Shown: positions 25,925 to 35,500 of the stretch, one piece after another
Position numbering within the stretch: the stretch's first letter is position 1
Layout of the letters: every line of letters begins with the position of its first letter
From: Chloroflexota bacterium
GTDB taxonomy: Bacteria; Chloroflexota; Chloroflexia; Chloroflexales; Herpetosiphonaceae
Reading direction: 5' to 3'
Length of the DNA: 64,000 bases
Assembly: GCA_020161265.1 (NCBI GenBank)
Contig: JAIUOC010000001.1
Location: 992,001-1,056,000 of the forward strand
The notes under the pieces: generated by a model
Database searches by the model: none
Told to the model about the DNA's origin: nothing
Seen by the model: the letters and a program-made list of their open reading frames with translations, nothing else
Translations under genes and position numbers: made by a program

Positions 25925-27016
25925 ATGCGCATTGCAGTTACCGGCGGGGCAGGCTTTATTGGCTCCAACTTTGTGCGGTATTGGATGGATACAAACCCAG
26001 CTGATGAGGTTGTGGTAATTGATGCCCTGACCTATGCCGGCCATCTGAGCAATTTGGCAGGCTACCACGAACGCGCCAATTGCCAATTTGTGCAGGCTGA
26101 TATTTGCGATTATCCAACCATGCTCAAGGTATTGGCGGGAGTTAATTTGGTGGTACACTTTGCCGCCGAAACTCACGTTGATCGCTCGTTGGGTGAGTTT
26201 GAAATGGAGCGCCAATTTTATCGCTCGAATATCGAGGGTACTGCCAGCTTGCTACGAGCTTCACGCGAGGCTGGAGTTGGTCATTTTCACCATGTTTCGA
26301 CCGATGAAGTGTTTGGCGATTTAGCCTTTGATGACCCCCAAAAATTCCACGAAACCTATCCGTATAATCCCAGCAGCCCTTATGCGGTCAGCAAAGCAGC
26401 CTCGGATCATGTGGTGCGAGCCTTTGCCCACACCCACAAATACCCAATCACCATCACCAACTGCACCAACAATTATGGCCCATTCCAAACTCCTGAAAAG
26501 TTAATTCCACGCTCGATTGCGCTGTTGTTGGCAGGCCAGAAGGTTAAACTTTATACCGATGCCGAGGGCATTCCAGGCCGTAACATCCGCGATTGGTTGC
26601 ATGTGCAAGATCACTGTGAAGCGATCGCGTTGGTGATTCAAAAAGGCCGGATTGGCGAAACCTATGGGATTGGCGGCGAGGCTGAGCTTTCCAACTATCA
26701 CCTGGTCGAAACCATGCTCGATATTATGAGCGAATATTTAGATCGCTCGTTGACCATTGAAAATAGCGTGGAATTTGTCGCCGATCGCCCAGGCCACGAC
26801 CGCCGTTATGCCATGGATTTGAGCAAAATCAAGCGTGAGTTGGGCTGGCAGCCACGTTATTCGTTCCAACAAGGCTTTTTAGAAACCGTGCAATGGTACA
26901 CGTCGCCCGAAGGCCAAGCATGGCTGGCGAGCTTGAACGATCGTACTGGCGATGTCCGCGCCAACCAAGAGCAAGTCGTTGCCGTGCGCGAAAACTGGCA
27001 AGCAGAACATCAATAA
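25925..27016 (+). CDS. rfbB: dTDP-glucose 4,6-dehydratase
   Basis: A 363-residue extended short-chain dehydrogenase. It has the NAD-binding GGAGFIGSNFVR, the family's AETHVDRS, STDEVFGDL and the catalytic Tyr/Lys in YNPSSPYAVSKAASDH. The RfbB-type NNYGPFQTPEKLIPRSI and RDWLHVQDHCEAI are also present. It converts dTDP-glucose to dTDP-4-keto-6-deoxyglucose for rhamnose and related sugars. It is not clustered with rfbA, rfbC or rfbD here. A close relative acting on CDP- or UDP-glucose cannot be excluded. Confidence 0.85.
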   Translation: MRIAVTGGAGFIGSNFVRYWMDTNPADEVVVIDALTYAGHLSNLAGYHERANCQFVQADICDYPTMLKVLAGVNLVVHFAAETHVDRSLGEFEMERQFYRSNIEGTASLLRASREAGVGHFHHVSTDEVFGDLAFDDPQKFHETYPYNPSSPYAVSKAASDHVVRAFAHTHKYPITITNCTNNYGPFQTPEKLIPRSIALLLAGQKVKLYTDAEGIPGRNIRDWLHVQDHCEAIALVIQKGRIGETYGIGGEAELSNYHLVETMLDIMSEYLDRSLTIENSVEFVADRPGHDRRYAMDLSKIKRELGWQPRYSFQQGFLETVQWYTSPEGQAWLASLNDRTGDVRANQEQVVAVRENWQAEHQ

Positions 27017-27074
27017 GCCTAATCTTTAATCCTCGCTAATGGGTTGCTTTTAGCCCCAACAACCAAGACAAAAG

Positions 27075-27102
27075 CCCCTCACCTACCGCAGTGGGCGAGG
27101 GG
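27075..27102. terminator. GC-rich hairpin after rfbB
   Basis: CCCCTC-A-CCTAC and GTGGG-C-GAGGGG (with one G-T pair) form an 11-pair stem with a CGCA loop. It resembles REP-like hairpin sequences scattered in many genomes and may act as a terminator. Confidence 0.45.
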
Positions 27103-27202
27103 TCGGGGCGAGGGTATGCAACCGATAGATCATCAACTGTTAAGAATTTAGCCTCAATCTTTAAGCTACGATAGCTTCGATCGTTACAAGGAGCTATAGG
27201 CG

Positions 27203-27832
27203 ATGGTCGATCAGTTTTTACGCCAACCCAAAGAGCAATTATTAGCCCCAATCGCCCAACGGCTCCAGCGAGTGCACCCAACTATCATCACCTTAGCAGC
27301 CTTTGGTTGCGGCTTGGCAGCAGCAATCTGCGCTTGGCAGCAGATTTATTGGGCCAGCTTTGGCTGTTGGCTGCTCAATCGGCTGCTCGATGGGCTTGAT
27401 GGCACAGTTGCGCGGCTGAGCAACCAGCAAAGCGATTTAGGTGGCTACATCGATATTCTGCTTGATGTGATTATTTATGCTTTGCTGCCAATTGGCTTGG
27501 TGGCGGGGCAGCCGACGTTTGGCAATGCCTTAGCTGCTATTGGCCTGATCAGCAGCTTTTATGTCAATGCGATTTCGTGGGCCTATTTGGCGGCAATTTT
27601 AGAAAAACGCCAACAAGGAGCCAAAGCTCAAGCAGCCATGACCAGCATTGCCATGCCCAGTGGCTTGATCGAAGGCACTGAAACAGTATTGTTCTTCAGT
27701 CTATTTATTGCGCTCCCCAACCACTTGAGCCGCTTATTTCAGCTAATGACGGCCTTGGTTGTCGTTACAATTGGCCAGCGCTTGCTTTGGGCCAAACGCT
27801 ATCTTCGCGAGGAACCACGCCATGACCACTAG
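27203..27832 (+). CDS. ynjF: CDP-alcohol phosphatidyltransferase family membrane protein
   Basis: A 209-residue membrane enzyme with the family motif D-G-x2-A-R-x8-G-x3-D-x3-D seen as LDGTVARLSNQQSDLGGYIDILLD. About five to six hydrophobic helices follow. It joins a CDP-linked lipid or alcohol to a hydroxyl acceptor at the membrane. It begins an operon with a VTT protein and a YnjBCD-type ABC importer. The E. coli ynj region contains a protein of the same family, YnjF, so I use that name for the position. The substrate is unknown. Its stop codon overlaps the next start. Confidence 0.82.
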   Translation: MVDQFLRQPKEQLLAPIAQRLQRVHPTIITLAAFGCGLAAAICAWQQIYWASFGCWLLNRLLDGLDGTVARLSNQQSDLGGYIDILLDVIIYALLPIGLVAGQPTFGNALAAIGLISSFYVNAISWAYLAAILEKRQQGAKAQAAMTSIAMPSGLIEGTETVLFFSLFIALPNHLSRLFQLMTALVVVTIGQRLLWAKRYLREEPRHDH

Positions 27833-28532
27833 CACATCGACATCGACCAAATCGTTTTGGCAACGCCATTGGCAAAAATTGCTCGCTGCGGGGTTTTGGG
27901 TGTTGCTGGTTGGCGGCTATCTCTGGTATTCATGGCGCAATCAGCTTTCGCCTGCGGCAGCGGTTGGTCAATTAATCGAGCTGCTCAAAAGCGATGTGGG
28001 TGTGTTGATTTATATTGGCGTATATCTGCTGCGCCCGTTGATTTTCTTCCCAGCGACATTTTTGACCCTTGCTGGCGGCAGTGTCTTTGGCAGCGTTTGG
28101 GGCTTGATTTACACCGTGATTGGGGCCAATGGCTCGGCACTAGTGGCCTATACGATTGGGCGGTTTTTCGGCCAGCCAGAACAAAACCAAAATCAAACCG
28201 GCATCGTAAATGGCTATATCGAGCGTTTACGCCGCAACAGCTTTGAAACGATTATGTTGATGCGCTTGATCTTTTTGCCCTACGATTTAGTTAATTATCT
28301 GGCGGGCATTTTGCGGATCAACTGGAAGCAATTTTTGCTGGCAACTATGCTCGGCTCGTTTCCTGGCACGCTAACCTTTGTGCTATTTGGCTCATCGTTT
28401 GAAGGCGATTTTACCAAAGCTGAATTTTCGTTCAATCCATGGGCCTTTGCTGGCTCGATCGTTATTTTTATTATCAGTATCGCGATTTCGCGCTGGCTTA
28501 AGCGCCGTGAAGCCGCTAAACCAGCGGCCTAG
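27822..28532 (+). CDS. VTT-domain membrane protein (TVP38/TMEM64, YdjX/YdjZ-like)
   Basis: A 236-residue membrane protein. An N-terminal helix (LLAAGFWVLLVGGYLWYSW) is followed by the VTT/SNARE-associated core (IYIGVYLLRPLIFFPATFLT, GGSVFGSVWGLIYTVIGANG, FLPYDLVNYLAGI). Related proteins are lipid scramblases or transporters. The ATG at 27822 overlaps the preceding gene by 11 bases, so translation is coupled. E. coli YdjX and YdjZ are encoded next to the ynjABCDEF genes, which supports a shared function for this operon. Confidence 0.88.
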   Translation: MTTSTSTSTKSFWQRHWQKLLAAGFWVLLVGGYLWYSWRNQLSPAAAVGQLIELLKSDVGVLIYIGVYLLRPLIFFPATFLTLAGGSVFGSVWGLIYTVIGANGSALVAYTIGRFFGQPEQNQNQTGIVNGYIERLRRNSFETIMLMRLIFLPYDLVNYLAGILRINWKQFLLATMLGSFPGTLTFVLFGSSFEGDFTKAEFSFNPWAFAGSIVIFIISIAISRWLKRREAAKPAA

Positions 28533-28552
28533 CCGAGGTTAAACACACACTT

Positions 28553-29842
28553 ATGCAAGTAACAGCACGCAAACGGGTTTGGAATTTGGGTTGGTTAATT
28601 GGCCTTTTGAGCCTGATTATCGCCAGTTGTGGCAGCAACGCCGCTACGCCAACCAGCGCTCCCAGCAGCACCAGCCTTGATCTAAGCAATTGGGCCAGCA
28701 TTGAGCAAGCCGCCAACGGCCAAACGGTCAATTGGTATATGTGGGGTGGCTCGGATAGCATCAATCGTTTTGTTGATGAATTTTATGGCAAGGCGCTCAA
28801 AGAACGCTACAACATTACGCTCAATCGCGTGCCAGTCGCCGATACCGTCGATGTGGTCAATCAGTTGCTCAGCGAAAAAGAGGCAGGCAAAACCACCGGC
28901 GCTGTCGATTTAATTTGGATCAACGGCGAGAATTTTGCTTCGTTGAAACAGGCCAAATTATTGCGCGGCGATTGGGGCCAAAGCTTACCCAACAGTCAAT
29001 ATGTCAACTGGAACAATCCCGCAGTCAATCTCGATTTTGGCGAGCCAGTTGAAAGCCTCGAAAGCCCATGGTCATCGGCCCAATTTCAGTTGATTTACGA
29101 TTCGGCGAAGCTTCAAGCCAGCGATTTGCCCCGTTCGTATGCTGCGCTCAAGGAGTATGCCTGCGCCAATCCGGGCAAAGTCAGCTATATCGCACCTGGC
29201 CCAGGCGCATTTCAAGGCACGCGCTTTGTCAAACAAGCCTTATTTGAGGTCAGCGGCGGCGCTGAACAATGGCTCGGCCCGTTCAATCAGCAATTATGGG
29301 ATCAATGGTCGCCCAAGTTGTGGGAATATTTCAATGATTTAGAAGGCTGCTTGTGGCGCGAAGGCAGCACCTACCCCAAAACCGAGAACGAATTACATAG
29401 CTTGTTTGCCAATGGCGAGGTTGATTTTTCAATCACCCAGGCGATTGCTGGAGCTGGCTCGTTGATCAAGGAAAATTTAGTGCCAGCAAGTGCCCGAGCA
29501 TTTGTCTTTGATGATAATATGATCGGCGATTTCAACTATGTCGCCATTCCCAGCACCGCGCCAAATCCAGCAGCGGCCTTGGTATTAGCCAATTTGATTC
29601 TCGACCCTGAACTACAAGCAGCTCAAATTTTGCCAGAAAATGGCTTTGGATTGGGCTATGGCATCGACCCAACCAAGGTCAGTGATCCGGCTTTGGCAGC
29701 CAAATTGGCGAGTGCCGCCCAACAACTGGGCGAACCAGCCACGCCTGCTAGCGATTTGGCAAAATCGTTGCGCAGCGATATCGCCGCCGAATATCAAAGC
29801 TTGATCGAGCAAGGCTGGGATGCCAATGTGTTGCGCAAGTAA
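28553..29842 (+). CDS. ynjB: ABC transporter solute-binding lipoprotein (YnjB-like)
   Basis: A 429-residue extracytoplasmic lipoprotein with signal sequence LGWLIGLLSLIIASCGSN (lipobox Cys near residue 26). The mature chain begins with a YnjB/iron-type signature, VNWYMWGGSDSINRFVDEF, and has DLIWINGENFASLKQAKLL and SPWSSAQFQLIYDSA. The family binds thiamine-, polyamine- or oxyanion-like ligands, but YnjB's ligand is not known to me. It lies 20 bases after the VTT gene and six bases before the first permease gene. Confidence 0.85.
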   Translation: MQVTARKRVWNLGWLIGLLSLIIASCGSNAATPTSAPSSTSLDLSNWASIEQAANGQTVNWYMWGGSDSINRFVDEFYGKALKERYNITLNRVPVADTVDVVNQLLSEKEAGKTTGAVDLIWINGENFASLKQAKLLRGDWGQSLPNSQYVNWNNPAVNLDFGEPVESLESPWSSAQFQLIYDSAKLQASDLPRSYAALKEYACANPGKVSYIAPGPGAFQGTRFVKQALFEVSGGAEQWLGPFNQQLWDQWSPKLWEYFNDLEGCLWREGSTYPKTENELHSLFANGEVDFSITQAIAGAGSLIKENLVPASARAFVFDDNMIGDFNYVAIPSTAPNPAAALVLANLILDPELQAAQILPENGFGLGYGIDPTKVSDPALAAKLASAAQQLGEPATPASDLAKSLRSDIAAEYQSLIEQGWDANVLRK

Positions 29843-29847
29843 TCGCA

Positions 29848-30705
29848 ATGGCTAAATGGCGCAGTTGGCTTGGATTAGCGCCAGCAAGCATCATTATGCT
29901 TGGTTTATTTGGTAGCAGCCTTGGCTATGGCATCGCCCAAAGCCTTGGCTGGCTACCATTTTTAGATCAGCGCGAGCTGAGTTTGGCGGCCTATCGTAAT
30001 GTTTTACTCAGCCAACAGCTTGGCGGCCAATGGTGGTCAGCCCTGCTTTTTTCGTTGTGGGTCAGTCTTGCCGCCACGCTTGGCTCAGCCTGCATTTGCT
30101 TGGGCTTGCTCAGCAGCATCGCCGAGCGCCAACAGCACTATCGCGGGCTAAGCATTGTTAGCAATTTGCACTTGGCGATTCCACATAGCGTTTGGGCTAT
30201 GGCGTTGCTGTTGGTACTTAGCCAAAGTGGCATCTTGGCCCGCATCGGCTTTGCCATCGGTTGGCTCGACCAGCCCAAGGATTTTCCGGTGCTAGTGCGC
30301 GATCGCTGGGGCATCGGAATTATTCTGGCCTATATCACTAAAGAAGTGCCATTTTTGCTGCTGATTGGCTTGGCAACCTTACGGCAACAAGGGCGAGCCT
30401 ATCTGTTGGTGGCCCAAAGTTTGGGAGCCAATCGTTGGCAGCGTTTGCGCTTAGTGCTTTGGCCGCTCTTGGCTCCGAGCCTGATCAGCGGGAGCTTGTT
30501 GGTGTTTAGTTTTATTTTTGGAGCTTACGAAGTGCCAGCCTTGGTTGGGGTGCGCTACCCGGAAATGCTGGCAACTATGGCTTTGGAGCTATTTCTGAAT
30601 CCCGATTTGCAAGCGCGAGCTGAGGGTATGGCCGTAAGCATGCTGATGAGTTTAATTATTCTGGCAGTGGTGGGCTTGGCTTGGCGTTGGCGGGAGCAGC
30701 GCTGA
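29848..30705 (+). CDS. ABC transporter permease (first half of YnjC equivalent)
   Basis: A 285-residue permease with six hydrophobic segments and the BPD_transp EAA loop as QSLGANRWQRLRLVLWPLLAPSL near residue 190. It pairs with the next permease. In E. coli YnjC, as I recall, the two permease domains are in one polypeptide; here they are separate genes. The stop TGA overlaps the next ATG by one base. Confidence 0.88.
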   Translation: MAKWRSWLGLAPASIIMLGLFGSSLGYGIAQSLGWLPFLDQRELSLAAYRNVLLSQQLGGQWWSALLFSLWVSLAATLGSACICLGLLSSIAERQQHYRGLSIVSNLHLAIPHSVWAMALLLVLSQSGILARIGFAIGWLDQPKDFPVLVRDRWGIGIILAYITKEVPFLLLIGLATLRQQGRAYLLVAQSLGANRWQRLRLVLWPLLAPSLISGSLLVFSFIFGAYEVPALVGVRYPEMLATMALELFLNPDLQARAEGMAVSMLMSLIILAVVGLAWRWREQR

Positions 30706-31490
30706 TGAGTTATCGCAAACTGGTGTTCCTTTTAGCGTTCCTTTTAATTGTGCCAATTGCAATTTTTTTGGTGTATGCCTTTGCTCAAGGCTGGTTTTTT
30801 CCGGCGCTGTGGCCTGAACGCTGGGATAGTGGGCTATTTCTGCGGCAATTGCGCGATCCACAGCTGCGGCGTGGGTTTGAACAAAGCTTGATCATCGCGA
30901 CAGGCGTGAGTGGTTTAGCGCTGCTGCTCGGTTATCCAGCGGCACGCGTGTTGGAATTGCAGAAATTTCGCGGGCGTAGCTTGATCTACGGCTTGTTTTT
31001 TCTGCCGACGGTCGTGCCTAGCGTTGCCACAGGCATTGGCTTGAACATTGTATTTTTGCGGCTGGGCTTGGCTGGCACGCTGTTTGGGGTGATATTGGTG
31101 CACTTGATTCCTGTTTTGCCGTATGTGGTGCTAACCTTGGGCAGCAGTTTGGCTCACTATGATCGCAATTATGAACATCAGGCAGCGGTTTTGGGCGCTA
31201 GCCCGTGGCACGTATTTTGGCGTGTCAGCATGCCTTTGCTCTTGCCAAGTTTGGTAGTGGCTGGTGTATTGGCATTTTTAATTTCGTGGAGCCAATATGT
31301 GCTCAGTTTGCTAATCGGCGGTGGCAAAATTATTACCCTGCCAATGTTGTTATTTTCAGCAGCCAGCGGCGGCAACTATAGCCTAATTGCCAGTTTAAGC
31401 CTGATTTTTATTGCGCCGCTCTTGCTGTTGCTCGGCTTGGTCGCTCGCTACTTGGGTTCGCCAGCAACAGGAGCAACGCCACGGCCATGA
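30705..31490 (+). CDS. ABC transporter permease (second half of YnjC equivalent)
   Basis: A 261-residue permease with six hydrophobic segments (VFLLAFLLIVPIAIFLVYAF at the start). The EAA loop is AAVLGASPWHVFWRVSMPLL near residue 165. The ATG overlaps the previous stop codon by one base, and the gene overlaps the ATPase gene by four bases. It forms the heterodimeric channel with the preceding permease. Confidence 0.88.
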   Translation: MSYRKLVFLLAFLLIVPIAIFLVYAFAQGWFFPALWPERWDSGLFLRQLRDPQLRRGFEQSLIIATGVSGLALLLGYPAARVLELQKFRGRSLIYGLFFLPTVVPSVATGIGLNIVFLRLGLAGTLFGVILVHLIPVLPYVVLTLGSSLAHYDRNYEHQAAVLGASPWHVFWRVSMPLLLPSLVVAGVLAFLISWSQYVLSLLIGGGKIITLPMLLFSAASGGNYSLIASLSLIFIAPLLLLLGLVARYLGSPATGATPRP

Positions 31491-32509
31491 GTTATTTGCA
31501 ACTTGATCGATTAACTAAATCGTATGCTCAGCAGACCATTCTTCAAAATATCAATTTAAATTTAAACCAAGGTGAATTTTTGGCCTTGCTTGGGCCTTCT
31601 GGCTCAGGCAAATCGACGATTCTAAAACTATTGGCAGGCATTGAAGCAGCCGATGCTGGTGAGATTCGGCTGGCGGAGCATTTGCTGAATCCTGTGCCAG
31701 CCCATCAACGTGAAATTGTTTTGCTGTTTCAACAGCCCTATTTATTTCCGTTTCTCTCGGTGGCTGAAAACATTGGCTTTGGCTTGAAGGCCCGCAAAGC
31801 ACCCAAGTCGTTAATTCAGCAAAAAGTGGCTGAACTTTTAGAATTAGTTGAGTTGGGCGGCATGCAGCAACGCAAACCGCAGCAACTTTCAGGCGGGCAG
31901 CAACAGCGCGTGGCGCTTGCGCGAGCTTTGGCAGTCCAGCCCAAGGTGCTATTGCTCGACGAACCATTGAGCAGCCTTGATCCTGAAATTCGAGTTAATT
32001 TGCAAGGCGTGATTGCGCGGCTGCATCGCGAATTACACATGACCACCATCATTGTGACTCACGATTTGAGCGAGGCCTTGGCCTTGGCGCAACGCACAGC
32101 CTTGTTGATCAACGGTGAAATTATTGCCGATTTGAACTCGATCGAACTATTCGAGCGCCCACCCAACCGCGCCGCCGCCCAATTTGTGGGAGTTGGAGCG
32201 ATTATTGCGGGGCAGATGCAAGGCCCAACGTTTTGCAGTAGCCTTGGTCAATTTAACGGTAACTTCGCCCCGAATACACAGCATGTCGCAATTCGGCCTG
32301 AGCATATTCAGATTAATCATCAGCCGCAACCTCAAACCATTGCAGCCCAGATTATCGAGCGGCGCTACCTTGGCGAACGCTGGGAATATCGCTTGCAAAC
32401 CAACGAGCAAACTGTTGTGGCACGAGAAACAGCTCAGACAATCCGCGAAATTGGCCAAACGGTGTATCTCCATTTCCCTCAGCAATCGATATTTGCGCTC
32501 AACGATTAA
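31487..32509 (+). CDS. ynjD: ABC transporter ATPase (YnjD-like)
   Basis: A 340-residue ATPase with Walker A GPSGSGKST (near residue 36), Q-loop LLFQQPYLFPF, signature LSGGQQQRVALARAL, Walker B VLLLDEPLSSLD and H-loop IVTHD. The last 110 residues form a TOBE-type regulatory domain (HVAIRPEHIQI, ERRYLGERWEYRL). It energises the importer formed by the two preceding permeases. It is the last gene of the six-gene operon starting at 27203. Confidence 0.92.
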   Translation: MSYLQLDRLTKSYAQQTILQNINLNLNQGEFLALLGPSGSGKSTILKLLAGIEAADAGEIRLAEHLLNPVPAHQREIVLLFQQPYLFPFLSVAENIGFGLKARKAPKSLIQQKVAELLELVELGGMQQRKPQQLSGGQQQRVALARALAVQPKVLLLDEPLSSLDPEIRVNLQGVIARLHRELHMTTIIVTHDLSEALALAQRTALLINGEIIADLNSIELFERPPNRAAAQFVGVGAIIAGQMQGPTFCSSLGQFNGNFAPNTQHVAIRPEHIQINHQPQPQTIAAQIIERRYLGERWEYRLQTNEQTVVARETAQTIREIGQTVYLHFPQQSIFALND

Positions 32510-32511
32510 AC

Positions 32512-32547
32512 AAAAACATCCGGCGGAGCATAACACTCCACCGGATG
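32512..32547 (-). terminator. intrinsic terminator of the giant secreted-protein gene
   Basis: Arms 32517-32528 and 32537-32547 (CATCCGG-C-GGAG against CTCC-A-CCGGATG) are followed on the minus strand by TTTTTG. It lies between the convergent ABC operon and the giant gene, 15 bases past the latter's stop codon. Confidence 0.78.
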
Positions 32548-32561
32548 CAGAACCTCAGTGA

Positions 32562-35500
32562 TTAGTTGCCTTTTGCCGTGTAGGGCAAGAAGACCACATA
32601 GGTTGCTGTGCCAGTCGTTGCGGTTGGCGTAACTGAAGCAGTCGTGGTTGGCGTGGCTGTTTCAGTTGGCGTTGGCGTAATCGTTGGCGTATTGGTGATT
32701 GTTGGCGTAATACCTGGCTCCAAGGTCGCCGTATTGGTTGGCGTGTTGCTTGGAGTTGGCGTATTGGTGTTGGTTGGTGTATTGGTTGGCGTTTCGGTTG
32801 CTGTCGCCGTCGCCGTATTGGTTGGCGTATCAGTTGCCGTGGCCGTTGCCGTGTTGGTTGGTGTGTTGGTGGCTGTGGCCGTAGCTGTGTTGGTTGGCGT
32901 AGCGGTTGCCAACGAACCAAACCAATTAATATGCAAGTAGTTAATCTTGGTATTGGTGCCACCAACCGGATCAACCGTCAACTTACCATCGCTGACCGTG
33001 ACCCGCACGGTGTTGGTTTGATGCAAGCTGGCTGCGCCATTCGAGGCGTTAGCTGGCGGCACGAATTGATTGATCGCCACCACGCCTTCAATTGTGACAT
33101 TGTGCGACATTGCCGAACCACCAGCTTGAGCATCGCCGACCGCCACGGTTACATCGTAAACCCCGTTTGGAATCGAGGCTTCCCATTTGCCGCCGCCAGT
33201 CGTCAACTGCATGTGCATCAAGGTATCCAAGCGGATATCGCTATTGAAGTTGCGGCGACGTGGATCAGCGATCAAGCTCTTGGGCTGGCCAGCACTATCA
33301 ACCCAGCCATAGGTTAAACCAGAGCCTTGGCCTGGATCGACGCGCAAGCCATAGCCTTGACCATAATCCTTGACATAGCCATTAGGCACAGCGCCAGCAT
33401 CGTTGGGCTGGAAGTTGACCTTCAAGAAGAACGTGCCTTCGGGCGTTGGCGTGAAGGTGCCAATTGGCGTATTGGTTGGCGATGGCAAGGCGGTTGGGGT
33501 AGCAAAGGTCATGTTTTGCGCCCCAAAAACCTCGATTGCGCTCACAGTTGGGCGGCTAGCCTCAGGTGCGAACTTGATATTCAGCACCCCATCAGTCACG
33601 TTGACGGTGAACAAACGGGTATCAGCGGCTTTAGCACCAACCGCGAGGGTTGGGTCGTAGTCGTTGAGTACACGGGTTCCTTCGAGATTAACATCGAAGA
33701 CCCGCTTGCCAGTGCCGCCAGCAACGCCGCTCGTCACGCCAAAGAAGATTTCGGCAAAGTGCAAGCGCACGGTATATTGGCCGCTGGTTGGCACTGGAAT
33801 CGCATAATCCAAGGTTGCAGTGGTCGCGCCCGTGGCAAAGCGATCATCGTAATACAACACATCGTTATCAGTGTTGGCGACATCCCCTAAACTACCTGGG
33901 TTCGAGGTGCTACCGTTTTGCGAGTAGCTATCGGCAGCCCAGCGCACGCCATCAGGCGTGGTTACACTGCTAAACCCACCAGCATTGAAGCGGGTCAACA
34001 ATGGCAAGACTTGCACTTGCAACGAGGTTGCAACACTGCTTGAGCCATTGCTGGCGGTCACGGTTACGTTGTAGGTTCCTTTGGTTGCAAAGGCATGACG
34101 CACCTTGCCAGTGCTTTCGTTGACCACTGGCGTGCCATCGCCAAAGTTCCAAGCAAAGTTGACGTTACTGCCACAAGCCACCACCGCTTGGAAGGTAATT
34201 GCATCGTTGGGCGATGATGGGCCATTCGAGACTGCCACAACTTGTTCGATTGGCTTATCGCCAACTAAGATCGTCACGGTGTCACTGGTGCTTGCGCCTC
34301 CAGCATCGGTTGCAGTAAAACGGAAAACCAAGGTACTAGCGCTAGCCGGAGCAGTAAAGCTACGGTTGTTGCCGCTGCCCGACAAGCTTACGGCAGTGCC
34401 TTCAAGCTGAGTCCAAGCGCCCGTTACGGTCGTGTTTTCATAATCGCTGCTTGTGCCAGTCAAATTCACGCTAGCATTGAGCGCAACTTGCTGATCAGCT
34501 CCAGCATTGGCGGTTGGTGGCACATTGCCATTGACTGTGCTGGCAAAGACCTCAATTGCTGAGATTGAAGCAAAGTCCATTTCAGCATCAAAGGCCAGTT
34601 GCAATTGACCATCGACCACCATAATCCCATCGATTGGCACAATCACGGCAGCGCGAGCAGCCCCAACCGAGCCAGTAATATCGAAGTTATCGAGGATGGT
34701 TTGGCCTTCGGCACGAACATCAAACACCCGTCTGCCTGGGCCAGCAGCCCCACCACCAGGCGCACCCCAGAAGAGTTCAGCGAAGTGCAAGCGCACATCG
34801 ACTTTTTGCACCGTGGCGGGAACGCTCAGATTATAGGTAATTGTGCGAGTTGCATTGCCGACATTGCCACGATAGGTCTGATACAACGTGTCGTCGAGAG
34901 TATTTTCGATTGCTGGCGTGCCCGTGCCTTCAGCAACTGCGTTGCTTGGCTCGAATAAACCAGTATCGCCTTGCCAAACGTTGCTGGCGCTATCAGTAAA
35001 GCTGTTGGCGCTACCAACATCAACCCGTGCCAAAACTGGCCGCGTGGCGGTGGTTTCGTCAAGGCCAATCACAAATTTATCGAAGACCGCATTGAAGGTT
35101 GTATTAGTTTTGTGAGTGGTCACAATCCCCGCATTAACCTTGCGATCAAAGAAGCGTTGATAGCGGCCACCGGTCAGGGTCACTTGGCCAAGCGTCGTAA
35201 AGCTTGGGTTTGGATTGGCTGCGGTAATAATCCGATAGGCAGCGGTTGCAATCCCAGTTTTAGGATCGCCACTCAAGCGCAATTCGGTTGCCACAACATT
35301 GGCGGGGCTAGCAATCGCTGGGCTGGTTGCCACGGTTGCGATCGTGCCATTCGTTTCATTGGTAAAGACAATCACTGGTTGGGTGCTGGCCGAGCTAATC
35401 ATCAATTTCAGATAATTATCTTGTTCCATGCCCCAGAAGATGCCTGCTTGACGATTGGCACTGGTAAAGCCCGCCACGCTGCCTTCGATCCGCGTGGTAA

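Noticed and set aside
27075-27102. Mobile element end or REP transposon
   Set aside because: Only one hairpin is present here, with no transposase or second copy in the window; a terminator role is enough.
32602-32912. CRISPR-like regular repeat array
   Set aside because: The units are short, imperfect, lack unique spacers and encode an in-frame Thr/Pro linker.
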